From Hyposmocoma kahamanoa (taxonomy: Eukaryota > Arthropoda > Insecta > Lepidoptera > Cosmopterigidae): DNA of 64,000 nt. Each line of letters opens with the position of its first letter. The stretch's first letter is position 1. This document shows, piece by piece, positions 49,237 through 61,056 of the stretch. The notes beneath the pieces were generated by a model. That model saw nothing but the letters and a program-made list of their open reading frames with translations. It was not told where the DNA came from and searched no databases. The position numbers were made by a program, and so were the translations under genes. The stretch spans positions 146,589 through 210,588 of the forward strand of contig NW_020653770.1 of NCBI RefSeq assembly GCF_003589595.1. Direction: 5' to 3'.

Positions 49237-49250
49237 GGGTGTACCACGGG
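49237..49250. repeat. Target-site duplication, right copy
   Basis: gggtgtaccacggg directly after the poly(A). Confidence 0.75.
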
Positions 49251-51795
49251 CCAGTGAGTTTGACTTGGATTCCGAGAGATCTCGTTTCGACTCCCTTACA
49301 CGCCATCCTTACAGCTGTATTATATTATTTATTTTTATCAGCAGAGGAAGCTTCAAAAACTTCACCAGCTATTTAAAAGGTATACTGTTCGTAACTCTTA
49401 CTAGTAACTAAAACAGCAAGTGTATCGATCTATCCATCTATTTCAGCTAAGATAATTTTAGTAACAACATACAGCCTCTCCATCACCTGTCGAGTTTACT
49501 CTATTAATTACGGCCTCTGATACAGCCAGAGGGTAACTTGACGCTTGACGGGCACCCAGCGGCCGCCGGCGCAGCACAAAGTTCACTGCTGGCGTCTGCT
49601 ATGCGGTCACTAAATAGTATTACAGTTGTAATAGGTAATGAAAAAATCTCTTTCTGGCCACATTTTCTAATCGCTTCCGGTCTGAACTCACTCCACCAAC
49701 ACTATCTGCAGTGAAAATCGAAAATGAAGGTCCTTTTACGGAATATGCCTATAAAGCGATTTCAGGAGAGTCACTACGTTAACAATTTCGTAAGATAATT
49801 GGAAATTTAATTTTCTCAGGCTGAATGGTTTTTTAAGATGATTATGCTTTTTTTAGAACTTCTTCAACTACATAAGCAATTCATGCAATATGAACGTGTG
49901 AGGAGACCCCTGAAGCCTTACGGATTTGGGTTGTATAACCTAAAAGATGGTACCCTATGCGTGGAAGCGAGCTTTTGGAGTCTATCAGAATTACAATCTA
50001 ACATCTCAGCGATCGCTACAAGGTCAGCCATAGTTTACTACAGATCCGTTGGTGTCCGTTCCAGTTAGCAATTGCTCGTCTCCGTTAGGATCATAAAAGC
50101 CAGCGCCAATCTCATCTTCACCCTTATATTAACCCGTATATATTGCATAAAATTCTGTGTATTGTTCGTCTAACACAGACGAGACATGTTCTTCAAAGGG
50201 TTATATTTACTTACTACTTTCTACAACATATGTACATATGTAACAATAATTTTAGACAAATCCATGTAACCAGCCCTAACACATCTGGTAAATATTTCAA
50301 AACTTTGAGAACAGTAAATTTGTGTTTCATTACAGCGATAGATTTAGCTTTCAATTCCAGGAATTAATACTGACTGATTGATTTTCAACTAAATTAATAA
50401 GAACGCTACTCTGTTTAATCGACTTGCGTTTAATCCAAAATTTTCCCGCTAAATAACATCTTCATGAATTTAGTACCTATCGATTCGCAAGCCTGATTCC
50501 ATCACGTGAATAGGTGTACCTTTTATGTATTCGCTTATAACGCGCATAGCTTATGTATTAAGGACGGTAAATAAGAAATTACTAACCTATTAGAAGCCCG
50601 AAACCGAAGACTGAGGGCTTTAATAACTCGAGTTTTATATTTTTTCATCATATTTGCGAGAAAATAAATGTAATGTTTATTTCTTGTATGAATAAATATT
50701 GTTCACAACACAACAATTATGGATTTTGCAAATGGCGGTTTTTTTATCAACAGATGGCCATCTAGTTATCTTCCATAGAATTAATACAACTCGAACTAAT
50801 ATGTCCTAAAAAGCAAAAACGCATACAGCCATGAAGAATTGAAAAAAAAATTGCAAAATTGTCATAAAGAACATAATTGAAATCAATTAGAATTCCTAAT
50901 GACAAGTATTTAAGTAGTATGTGGCTGAATTGCAATTAAATTTCTGTTTAGATGACATTTTAAGCGAATATTTTTAATTTTGAACTTATTTAACCTCCTT
51001 GCTTTAACTTGAAGCTGACCTACATATGTAGGAGGTAGGTATGTTGTGATACAAATTTAAAAATCTCCTTACTAACCATTGCTGTACTGGGAAGAAAAAA
51101 GGCCCGAGGGTTTTAATTGGGGCATCCCAGTTAAGTTACCCACCATGCAATCATACTATTTACGTGCAAGTGTAATGAAAAAATAGATAAGGCATATGTC
51201 ACCAAATAAGAATCGTATTGTACAGGCAATTTCATTCAATTGATAATATAATACTGACTCCCAACCGGTATCAAAATATAACTTCTAAAATATAATAGAA
51301 GAACTTAAATACTTTTTCTTGTTTTCCATAATCTCGCTTACATGCACACCAGACGACAAAATCGACCCAACCACTAAACCAATAAAGATATTTCCATACT
51401 GCTGTTCACAAACGTTTGTGAGCGCAGGCGAATGCAAACAACGCCATGATGAATTATGTCCCATAGCGAACACGGGATGATTATATGTATTTGCCGTCCG
51501 CGGTTAACACGAAACATATTACGAATAATACAGGTGAGCATGTAGTTGAACTACTTCTAAGTCCGCAACACAGACGCGAACACTTAAGTTTTGTCTGAAA
51601 GGTCGTAATATCTTAAAAACTTAAGAAGAGCCTTAAAACACAAACTTTGCTTTTTGCCGTTGACACCTCTGGGGCTAGTCGGAGTAATATAATTGCAATA
51701 TTGTTTAATGACCTCTGTAAATGATTCATCGCGCTGAAATGTGTTTTTCAGGAATTAGAAATGACAAAATTATACTGCGAAATGCATATGTTATA
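49251..51795. other. No gene recognised
   Basis: AT-rich; a GC-rich patch at 49545-49600. Plus-strand frames near 49838-50367 lack known motifs. Confidence 0.4.
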
Positions 51796-51990
51796 TGTAG
51801 CAAATGAAGCATTTTTTCGGATCTAAATCGCGTATTTTTGTTTTTTTTTAAACAAACTTACATTTCAGGCCCTTTACAGGTCCCATAGTTTGTTTGAAAA
51901 AACAAATAAACGCGATATCGATCCGAAAAAACAGTTTCTATTCCTATGTGCTATAATTCGCGTTATAAAACCTAAGAACTCGACAAGACC
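51796..51990 (+). mobile_element. Palindromic retroposon-like element, copy
   Basis: Left arm gcattttttcggatctaaat and right arm atcgatccgaaaaaacagtt surround a shortened centre (ggccctttacaggtcccata), with the tail ending cctaagaactcga. The central inverted part is largely deleted. No flanking duplication was seen. Confidence 0.6.
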
Positions 51991-52659
51991 TAGGTTACGT
52001 AAACGCCAATGTCTCGTCACAGAACTCTTTTTTTGAAACACCATTCTATTTTTTTCTGAATAATAGAGTAAAATACTTCACAAAGACTTGATAAAGGAGA
52101 GTCGATAAGTCATACCCATCCCTTCCGAGTGTTGCTAAAGGGATGACATTGACAGCGCGCCATTGTAATGAATCAAACCTAAAAAGGAAAGAAACTTGTA
52201 CGTATTTACTAAAACCTTTTTAGCTATTTTACGGAGACTTTCATCGTAGAGAACGAGGCGTCGTCGCGGGTAGGAACGTGTTCATCAAAATCTTTTATTG
52301 CAGTTAGGGATTTCAGGAATAGAATATTCGAAATTTTTGAAGGTAAAGCTGATCTCTTTCGGACAGTGACAACTTTTTGTAAGGTTAAACAAATATCTTA
52401 TGAACATGGGAAACTTAGATCTGAAAATATTTCATTAAAATAAGAATGTTGCTGTACAATTAGCTCGTTTGAAATTATGTTTTTACAGAATCATAAGTTA
52501 TTTGTATTTGTGCGTTTTACACTATTATACTTTTAGATATAACTTTAGGTGATCAATTGAAAGAGGTCCACCTATAAGAAAGTTGACGAAAGCGATTAAA
52601 AATACGACAACTTTCATACGTAGCATGGTTTTTGGGTATGAAAGTAAAGCAATCATCAC
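51991..52659. other. No feature recognised
   Basis: AT-rich spacer. Confidence 0.4.
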
Positions 52660-52850
52660 GATCGACGTGCAGGTTTCATCACGATGTATTCCTTCACCGA
52701 AAAGGTCATGATAAATTTCAAATCAAATTTCGCACATAATTTCCGAGAAACTCAGAGGTGCGAGACCGGATTCGACCCTACGACCTTCTGCTTGAGAGGC
52801 AGTAGGTCAAACCACGGTTATATCTCAGTTTGATGAGATACGGTATTTTA
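52660..52850 (-). repeat. tRNA-derived SINE-like repeat
   Basis: Minus strand: a tRNA-like head with B-box complement ccggattcgaccc (52767-52779) next to ttctgcttgagaggcagtag. The body contains actcagaggtgcgag and tcacgatgtattccttcacc (plus-strand text). The latter is a motif I know from abundant lepidopteran repeats. Confidence 0.6.
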
Positions 52851-53811
52851 CTGTGGGCGATGCCTGTCTAGAAACGTGTGATTAGTGTAGTTTTCAATCT
52901 GAGCCCCAGATAGTATCGAGATATAAAATTAAAATAAGTGCATTCTGTAAGGTTCTATTAAAATCAAAGACGTTGGTTTACGCTAGTCGTTTAATATAGA
53001 GACTTCGCTTTTCATGGCGTGGCAATTAATGGCAACACCGAAATCGCACGAACGGGCGTAGGAATAGGGAACCGGTGTGGACGAGGCGGAGTGCGACACG
53101 TGGTGGAGGCATTCGCTTTTGGTCGTCCGGAAATACCCAATTGTAATGGGCTATAGTAAAATTAAATATAACTGTTGAACGAATTTAGTGTGTATTCATT
53201 TCAGAGATTTCTCAAAATGCTTACGTCAGTGTTACAGTAAGTTTTCAATATTACAGAAGGTTATTATATGGTTACTACATACTGGGATGACAACAATCCA
53301 TGGTAGTGATCGACTTAGATGTCATAGTGACATTTTTAAATACAAATTTTAAATGAAAAATGTGAACCAGTGTCAATTTACAAACAGTAACCCCTACAGT
53401 TTCTTACAAATTCTTCTCAGGGGAAGGTAGTAGTATTATTTTATCATTTAAACTATTTCAAAGTGTAATTCTTTTACGTAAGGAATATTGTAATTTTTTA
53501 TTTACATATCTTCTTGTCAGTTGTAAATAACCAATACCAATAACTGTCACTAGTACTCGTAGCACGAGAGCAATGCACTATAAAAACATTCCTGTGTTCA
53601 TCTCAACATGAGTAACCTTCTATTAGGCACACGAACATCTATCCGTTGAACTTGAACATTAAAGGTTCACAAAATTGAATATCAAAGTCCATGGTTAACA
53701 TTGTAAGGCGAGAAAAGTGCATGCTTCTAGATGTGAACACAATTTTTCGCATTTAAAACAATAAAATACTGAAACAAAATCTATTATAGTAATTTAAAAT
53801 TTATATATACT
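52851..53811. other. No gene recognised; one retroelement tail scrap
   Basis: The segment 53390-53445 repeats the cttctcagggg tail seen at 33.4 kb. The remainder is AT-rich with a GC-richer patch at 53040-53120. Confidence 0.4.
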
Positions 53812-53948
53812 TATCGAGTTTTTAGGTTTTCGCGATTGTTACACATAGGAAATGAAACTATTTTTCCGGATTTAAATCGCGTATATTTGTTTTTAAAACA
53901 AACCCTTGTTTTCCGTCCTTGTGATCCGGAAAAATAGTTTCATTTCCT
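53812..53948 (-). mobile_element. Palindromic retroposon-like element, short copy with 13-bp duplication
   Basis: The minus-strand tail (plus text tcgagtttttaggttttcgc) and both outer arms are kept, while the centre is shortened. Flanks atttatatatact (53799-53811) and atttatatagact (53949-53961) match at 12 of 13 positions. The 5' end falls at the same ataggaaatgaaac edge as in the 38.9- and 58.8-kb copies. Confidence 0.6.
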
Positions 53949-53961
53949 ATTTATATAGACT

Positions 53962-55597
53962 ATTAACAAAAAAAATATTTAAACAGCGACGCCACGTCTT
54001 AAACCTTTTTAGGCTTAATATTACAAATTGTACTCGATTAATTTACTTACGAATCATTTTCCAAATTCACATGTTTAATATTTGGTACATCGATCGTTAT
54101 TATCTGTAAAATTGTTCCTCACGACCTTAATTGGTGTCATCCGTTACGCGACGACAGGTGCACGACGCCGGCACGACGTCGTGTCGCCGTAGCCTATTCC
54201 GATTGACAGCTGATATTTACGGTGATTAATTTATTACCCCTCGAGGTCCCGAGATTCGTGCTTTCGACTTTACCGACTTTCTGTTTGACTCGGGATCGCT
54301 TTCGACTTGTAAAGGGGTCAAGTTGTTGCCATTTGTCCTTAACAAAAGATTTATATTAAATTATAGCGGTCACGTGTGCTATGCTGGTATAGTGTACTAG
54401 ATATCACATAAAATTTGAACATGATTAACTGAATAATGTTTAGCCGACTTTGTGTCACTTGTTTTTAACAGCGAGTTACACATCTAACTAATGACTGCAA
54501 TAAACATAGATCCAAAGATCTCTCTATCGTCAAATGTGAAAGATATATCTACGAATAGACAACTTTGGAACTTCACAAACACTAAACACAAGTTGCCTAG
54601 ACCTGCTCATGCATCAACACGAGAAGGCTCATTAAAATCTTTAACAATAGTTGTTGGTTATTCTACTATTCTAACGAGAAGTCGTTGCACTGTGAGTTTT
54701 GAAATTCAATAACAAGTTTATTACCGTTATTATTTAATACTAATATTCCGATCGTAGTTGTTTATGTTGTACGTAATACAACACATTTCTCCGATAATAA
54801 AGGACGAAACGATTTTATAAGTAATATCTTGGACTTCTACTTACTATTCCTAATATTAATTTTTTACTTCCCCCACGCACAGCACCACTACAAAAAAATC
54901 CAAATGATATCTTTTTAAAGATGCCAATTCACCATTACACTTGATAAATCGTTCTTGTCGCCATCTTTTGTCGACTGTAACAAACAGGCGACAAATTATT
55001 GACAAGTGACAAACGATTGTGATTAATTTCATTTTTGAGTATAATATAAAATTCATCATCAGCGAAATGTTGCATTATCAACTGAGTCTTTTAATAATGT
55101 TGATGGCGGCGAAATCAGAAACGTTACAGATGTTGCAAAAAAAAAAGAATTCCAGAAGAACACAATAAAACAATGCAATAAAACTTCACAAAGCCTAGAT
55201 TGTACTACATAAAAATGTGAATAAAAATGTTCCACACAAAATTTAATCAGCGGCGGAATAATAAAACGAGCGCCGAGACAAGAGCCGGCTCATCTCCATG
55301 ATGCGCAGCGGAAGCGGCCACGCAAATGCAGCACTGTACACGGCTGAACGTACAACAAATGATGTTTTTGGTGAAATATATACTCTCACGGGAAGTTTTA
55401 AAGGAAGCATGTATGTGAAGATATAACAGTCGGATTGGCCTTCGTAGTCAAACACTGTTTAATAAACGAAATGTTGCTGAGGCTATCGCCGGGATCTCTG
55501 TATTCCGGGAATGTTATCCTATTCGTGAATAGGGTAAATTCACGATGTAGCTATTTCGTCTGTTACCTCAACCTGTTTCGCGACGAGAATGCAGCGA
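53962..55597. other. No gene recognised; possible conserved non-coding patch
   Basis: The segment 54150-54320 is GC-richer and complex (gacgccggcacgacgtcgtg, gattgacagctgatatttac), unlike the local AT-rich background. A second patch is at 55250-55330. Both are candidates for regulatory DNA, not genes. Confidence 0.35.
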
Positions 55598-55611
55598 GGT
55601 ATTCACTGCAC
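55598..55611. repeat. Target-site duplication, left copy
   Basis: ggtattcactgcac, repeated exactly at 55788-55801. Confidence 0.85.
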
Positions 55612-55787
55612 CCGGGCGGCGTCGTGGTGAATGTTCACTGATCCCACGGCGCCGACTCAACCGCCGAGAGGGAAACCCGGGGGGGTTTTACTGGGGTAGG
55701 CCTTCCAGTGTGGAGTCCCCACATAACCCCTGAGTCTCCCTGGGCTCAGGGGTATCCATAAAGATTTCCCCCCCGTCAAAAAAAAAA
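55612..55787 (+). mobile_element. R1-clade LINE 3' end, severely 5'-truncated insertion
   Basis: 176 bases matching the 3' end of the insertion at 48.6-49.2 kb (gtcgtggtgaatg, ggcgccgactcaacc, agtccccacataacccctga, ggctcaggggtat), ending in a run of about ten A. The exact 14-base flanking duplication and poly(A) are the classic signs of target-primed reverse transcription. The sequence before and after rejoins as one uninterrupted pre-insertion site, so this looks fairly recent. Confidence 0.85.
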
Positions 55788-55801
55788 GGTATTCACTGCA
55801 C
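55788..55801. repeat. Target-site duplication, right copy
   Basis: ggtattcactgcac directly after the poly(A). Confidence 0.85.
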
Positions 55802-56796
55802 GCCTGCACACAGCCTTAGTTCACAACTTTGCGCACTCCTTAAAGCTGGAACGTGGCATAACCGCCTTGTAAAATTAAGAATATTATTGCGTTGTTTCGT
55901 AATCTGAGGCGCTGCGCTGTTACACATTACCTCGCATTATTTTATTCCACATCCAGTGTTGCTAACGAAATATGTCAATGGTATACGTTTCTGAATATTA
56001 TTAAGTGCTTTATTGCAATTAATTTAGCTGAAAGATAATAAATATACGAGTGAAATGAAACACATTGTTGAACCGGTCGTTGATACCTCCAGAAAAGCAA
56101 ATATTTACCAACGGCCGGCTCCTGTTTATTTTCAGCGAAATTATCGGCTGGCAGGATAACAGGATAATAAAGCCCTGAATGATGTTTGTAGACAGGATAC
56201 AAAACATCACAGAGATTCATTTTAATGAAAAGCAGAGGTTCAAAAGGTTATAACTACAATGTTTCTGGTTACGAATACCCGGATCGTTCTACAATCTTTC
56301 AGTCGGTTTGAAAAAAGAATTTGAGAATACAAATCCCGATAACAAGCAGCAGCGTCTGCCGTATGCCAGATTAGATCTGCAGCGAGCTATACTTATCTGC
56401 CGGACGAGAAAATATTTGCAACTTCCATAATTTTTGATTTCGTTTGAGTAGTCTATGGACCATGACAATAACAGTATAGTATAGTAGAAACGTGCAAAAC
56501 CGCATCTTGTATAACATAAACGTCAAATCCGGATTATGTTTAAATTATGGACGGATTAAGCGGTAGAAGTATTCTTCGCGTGGGGAATGCCGCGTCTGAG
56601 CTCAGATAAAAGTTTCCTACAGACGGATTGAGTTGTAAGAACTTTCTTAAACATTTATGAATTTTGTTAAATGCGAACCGCGCAATAAATATGTATAACT
56701 AAAACAATGTAACTTGGCGTGATAGGCAAAGATATGATAAACAATTGTACGCTTTGTCAACAAACTTATAGCTGCCTCTATTACATACAACATACT
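55802..56796. other. No gene recognised
   Basis: AT-rich; no main repeat family seen. Confidence 0.4.
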
Positions 56797-57014
56797 AACT
56801 GCCTCAGTGGCCGAACGGTTGCCGTGCTGGACTGCCATGCAGAGGTCCCGGGTTCGATTCCCGGGCCGGGAGAAATGATTGTATGGCCTGCATGTATGTC
56901 TCTCGTGAGTTTGGGTGTAATTTGTGGTTGTCTATGTGTGTGTCCATGGCGCCTGCGTTACAGGGTTTCCCTAGTATGGGACAATGAGTGTGTGCGCGTT
57001 ATTATTATTATTTT
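56797..57014 (+). repeat. tRNA-derived SINE, fullest copy
   Basis: The A-box (tcagtggccgaacgg, 56804-56818) and B-box (ggttcgattcc, 56851-56861) are both intact in a tRNA-like head of class II (Ser/Leu) type. The body runs tctcgtgagtttgggtgtaa, tgtgtccatggcgcctgcgt, acagggtttccctagt and ends in a (TTA)n tail. The acceptor-stem halves do not pair, so this is a SINE and not a tRNA gene. Two other pieces lie at 27.3 kb (-) and 45.1 kb (+). With both boxes intact it is the likeliest copy here to be transcribable by RNA polymerase III. Confidence 0.8.
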
Positions 57015-57254
57015 ATAGGCTGTAGCCTTGTATGGACCCGAATTTCTATTGGTTTTATTATTATATTAACAATACATTTTAATAGGACAACGGTGTGAAT
57101 ACTGACATCTCTAACCGCAACCGTATGAAGGGTGAGTGTGGCGCCTACTTAGGGCGTCGCTCTTGTTACATGTAGTTAAGTCGCCTGAACTATGGACCCT
57201 AACTGGCTAAGTCTTAGGGTCGTATTCCAGAACTCTACTCAATGCTCAAGTCAG

Positions 57255-57343
57255 GACTTGAGTATGATTTAAAGCACTGAAGATCATACTCAAGTCCTTG
57301 CCATTAGAGTCGTATTTCCAGTGCTTGAAATCATACTCAAGTC
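57255..57343. repeat. Nested inverted repeats
   Basis: gacttgagtatgatttaaag (57255 on, to 57279) is inverted at 57319-57343 (cagtgcttgaaatcatactc, then aagtc) with one mismatch. A second inverted copy of part of it, atcatactcaagtcc, lies at 57283-57297, so the left arm can pair with either. Confidence 0.75.
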
Positions 57344-57490
57344 TGCTCAATACTTAGATTATTACTTCTCCATTAGAGTTATGGTCCCCAGGAATCGGAT
57401 AGTGTAATCAGCGTTTTAGACCTGCTTATCGACTGCTTAAAGTATCACGACATCGCACTTGTGTTCATAATGCAACTCTGTAGCCTTTTT

Positions 57491-57993
57491 AACCGACTTC
57501 AAGGAGGAGGTACTCAATTCGACTGTGTTTTTTTGTATGTATGTTACGCGATAACTCCGATATTTGTGAACCGATTTTCATGATTCTTTTTTTGTTGGAA
57601 AGAGGGTACCTCCATAGTGGTCCCATTTAATTTTGAAGAAAATCGTCCACTTCTAAATTATTTTTTTTGGTTGTTCACGCATGATTGACAAGATTCATTT
57701 TTATAAATAGCGCCTAGAAGCAATTATTTTAATGGTTGATTTTGCTATTCTCAAATTCAAGGTGCTTTTCTCTCTCAATGTACTTTGAGTAGTGAGAACC
57801 GATTTTTATTATCTCCTGTGTCAAGTTCCGTATAGTGGCGAACTAGGGTACGAATACGGGCTTGGGCACTTTCCGGTGACCGATTTCAATAAAACTTGGC
57901 AAACAGATGTAATTCCACGTAATTTTGAGGTCGGTTTTTTTAGTACTCTGTACTGAGATTATTATTAACCTAGCTATGTTATCAATGCTAATT
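57491..57993 (+). repeat. AACCGACTTC repeat, long copy 1
   Basis: Carries all the family's blocks, including ccgatatttgtgaaccgatt, ggaaagagggtacctccata, a 30-base insertion (gggcttgggcactttccggt) and gaggtcggtttttttagtac. It extends past the inverted end through ctctgtactgagattattat and gttatcaatgctaatt, which the 59.4-kb copy shares. So the repeat unit is longer than the inverted-repeat part. Confidence 0.75.
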
Positions 57994-58547
57994 TACTTCT
58001 TCAATTTTTATCGATAGGAAACTGTTTGGCAACTATTGATGTTTTAATTTCTATTACATTGTTATTCAAGCTGTTTGTACCCTTTAGGGTAAAAAAAACA
58101 AATAAATTGTGGTTTCCGGGAGTTTCCTGTTCTACCGCTACGCGACCATTCTGCCTAGCGGTAGAACAGCTGTTTCTCAATTAAAAGGTCGGCGGTTTCA
58201 ATCCCTGTGGCTGCGTACATACATATACATATGTATATACGCAGTCATAGATGACTTATTTTCTGAGTTACGTACATTTGTGAGTGTCTAGTAGCTATAC
58301 CAGTAACTAATGGTGAACGAAAAGGAAAACCTGTACGACGAGGGTCCATTCGCATTGAGTCGGGATTATGGCTGCACCCGTGTTTGGCAGTGAGACGTAT
58401 AATAGGTTAACGACGATAAATGGGTAGTTCGTCGGTAAGCAAATTATACTTCAAATCGTCACATTAACAAAATCTACAGCTTATTCGAAAGCCGATTCTA
58501 CGGGTTGCTCTTTGTAAAAAGGCGTTTGGTCACATTTATCATTTACA

Positions 58548-58770
58548 ATATTTACGCATTAGGCAGGAGGAAGCAACGCGTTTCGTGCGAATCAGTGGTA
58601 TATCAATGACATAAGATGGAGTGTTCCGGCCTTTCTGCTCGACCGAAGAAAGACCGGTGAGGGTGGAACTAAATTGAAAATCTCCTGCACTCTCCGAAAT
58701 GTATCCGATAGAACACTAACAAGCAGACCATATTTCTGCGGTAATCGAGATTCTGTTGCGAGTATAGAAA
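58548..58770 (-). pseudogene. LINE reverse transcriptase C-terminal fragment
   Basis: The minus strand gives RRNMVCLLVFYRIHFGEC, then, after frame changes, VIDIPLIRTKR-like sequence (tgatataccactgattcgca) and cctcctgcctaatgcg. It is the same region as 1-331 but more decayed. The family is thus present at both ends of the window. Confidence 0.7.
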
Positions 58771-58806
58771 TTTCTTAGAGCACACCATAGAAATTTTTAA
58801 TAATTT

Positions 58807-58897
58807 ATAGGAAATGAAATTATTTTCCGGATTAAAATCGCGTATATTTGTTTGAAAAAACATTTCCAATGTGTAACAATCATGAAAACCTAAGAAC
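58807..58897 (+). mobile_element. Palindromic retroposon-like element, short copy with 12-bp duplication
   Basis: Runs from ataggaaatgaaattatttt to tgtaacaatcatgaaaacct and aagaac, with the central part deleted. Flanks ttttaataattt (58795-58806 and 58898-58909) are identical. Confidence 0.65.
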
Positions 58898-58909
58898 TTT
58901 TAATAATTT

Positions 58910-59428
58910 TTTACGAAATCGAAGAACCATCTCTTATAGTATGGACTGATACAATAGACACAAGTACCATAGGTGAAGCTTTATAAATTTATTTATTCAT
59001 TCAATGCAAATTGTAACTATAAAATTTTAACTCGCGTCAATCAGTCGCGTTGGGTACAGTTTTCAGTAAAGAATGTTAACAGACTCTATATGTTCAGTTG
59101 TGCACACCTTACGTACAGTACTTATGGTTTCGTTGCATAATTAGTATACAAACAATAAACTTCGCATTCAGTTACTGAAGAGCAGTGCAAATAATGTCTC
59201 AATTTAATTTGGCAACACCCAGAAGGCTTCCACGTTGTCCAGCGCGAAATATATTTTCGATACCTGTATTTCGTACTAATGTGGGCCATTTTTCTCCACT
59301 TTACCGTAGCACTCCGTAGCATGAGAACTTTCAATAACGTTAATACAGACGAGCTTGACATCTTCCACGGCTCATTAAGTGCTAACGGAATGTCATACTT
59401 GCTTTAAACGGGGTTTTTATTTGTTTTT
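58910..59428. other. No gene recognised
   Basis: AT-rich spacer; a minus-strand 79-codon frame (59122-59361) has no known motif. Confidence 0.4.
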
Positions 59429-59909
59429 AAGCGACTTCAAAAAAAGAAGGAGGTTCTCAATTGGACTGTATGTTTTTTTAATATGTATGTATCGCGTAGA
59501 TAATTCCGGTATTTGTGAACCGATTTTCATGATAATTTTTTTGTTGGAAAGAGGGTACCTCCATAATGGTCCCATTTTATTTTGAAGAAAATCATCCACC
59601 TCTAAGGGTGGCTGATCACGCATGAACATTCATTTTTATAAATAGCGCCCAAATTTTACTTAGGGAGCAATTATTTTAATGGTTGGTTTTACTATTCTCC
59701 AATTCAAGGCGTTTTCCACTCTCAATATACTTTGAGTAGTGACAACCGATTTTTATTATCTTCTGTGTCAAGTCCTGTATAGTGGCGAACTAGGGAATAT
59801 TTCAATAAAACTTGGCAAATAGATGTAATTCCACGTACTTTTGAGGTCGGTTTTTTTAGTACTCTGTACTGAGATTATTATTAACCTAACTATGTTATCA
59901 ATGCTAATT
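59429..59909 (+). repeat. AACCGACTTC repeat, long copy 2
   Basis: Starts aagcgacttcaaaaaaagaa (one base changed from aaccgac) and matches the 57.5-kb copy nearly throughout, without the gggcttgggcactttccggt insertion. The two direct copies, about 1.9 kb apart, could recombine. Confidence 0.75.
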
Positions 59910-59922
59910 AAGGTTATTTTTT

Positions 59923-59960
59923 TCGTTAATGCTGTATACAGGCGTATACAGCATTAACGA
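59923..59960. repeat. Perfect 17-bp hairpin
   Basis: tcgttaatgctgtatac and gtatacagcattaacga around the loop aggc, followed by a third part-copy, taatgctgtata. Confidence 0.9.
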
Positions 59961-61055
59961 TGTAATGCTGTATAAAAATAAACATGTTAAAACAATGTAA
60001 GTTTCTCTATGTATGTGCCAATGGCGAACCGAAATGAATATATGACTGCAGTTTTGTACTGCGATCACTTTCTTTCTATTGTAGGTTTAATGGAAATTTG
60101 AATAAGTGTTGTGTTGTGATGGTCACACAATCATGCGAGTCCAAACTTATACAACACCACGCGCTACCTATTGAAGCAAAATCTGTTCACAATAGGAGTT
60201 GCAGCAATTGTATGCTCGGTAGAACTCCACTGCACTTTGACCCGCCTGGGGATGATGTGTCCGGCGACAGATGCGGATGCGGGTACGGATACGGATGCGG
60301 CGGGGGCGGGTGGGACGCTTATCTTGGCGCTTTGATGTTTGCATCTTCGAATAAGTTATGAGATAGTCAATTGATTGACTCAAAATGCAATGTGTCAAGG
60401 AACGCATTAATGCTTTAGATAATTTCTTATTTTGACGGAAATTGGGAAGAATTGCGATTAACCATGTTTTTAATTCGTTTACTTTATACTGTTCCATACA
60501 TGTTTGTTTGTTTATACTGTTGAATCCATGGACGAGAGCTTACTATGCGGAAAGCCATATTCAAAAAAAGGAAGTACATTTTTTCATCCAGGCGAATTTT
60601 CCACCCTTCCTCCGCATAAAATTTATAAAATGAATAACACAAACATAATTGCAATCACAAACTTTGCCACCAAAAACACTCTCGACAAGTGTTTCGCTTT
60701 TCTACGAGGCGTCACTATCTTTCGCCGCTTGGTCGAAATCACGCCACCATAAACCAGCATCAGACGAACACAGACACAATGCAATGCAGAACAAAAGTTC
60801 GTCCATTCATTTTACTCAGCAAAACAAACAAAAGACAGATGCGTTTGAATACTATGAATGTCTTGGGAAGCGATTTGTCTTTGTTACAAGTAGGACTTTA
60901 GTTCGAGCTCAGCCGACTGTGTCTATCTCGTTGGGTGCAGCTATTGCACTGAAGTAGGGGCACGGACCGTGGAGTTTAATCCTTACAAGGTTGACAATAG
61001 CGCGAGTAAACATTAAACTTAAATTATTATATATTATGATGCAATTTTTTTTAAT
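59961..61055. other. No gene recognised; small hexamer repeat
   Basis: The segment 60255-60310 is a GC-rich array of ggatgcgg/ggatacgg-like units. Overlapping plus-strand frames at 60442-60957 have no known motif. Confidence 0.4.
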
Positions 61056-61056
61056 G

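Noticed and set aside
48810..49376. Minus- and plus-strand frames around the R1-like insertion
   Set aside because: They are shadows of the insertion's GC-rich sequence, and one runs across the insertion boundary.
56797..56872. tRNA-Ser or tRNA-Leu gene
   Set aside because: The promoter boxes are good but the acceptor stem does not pair and a SINE body follows directly, repeated elsewhere in the window.
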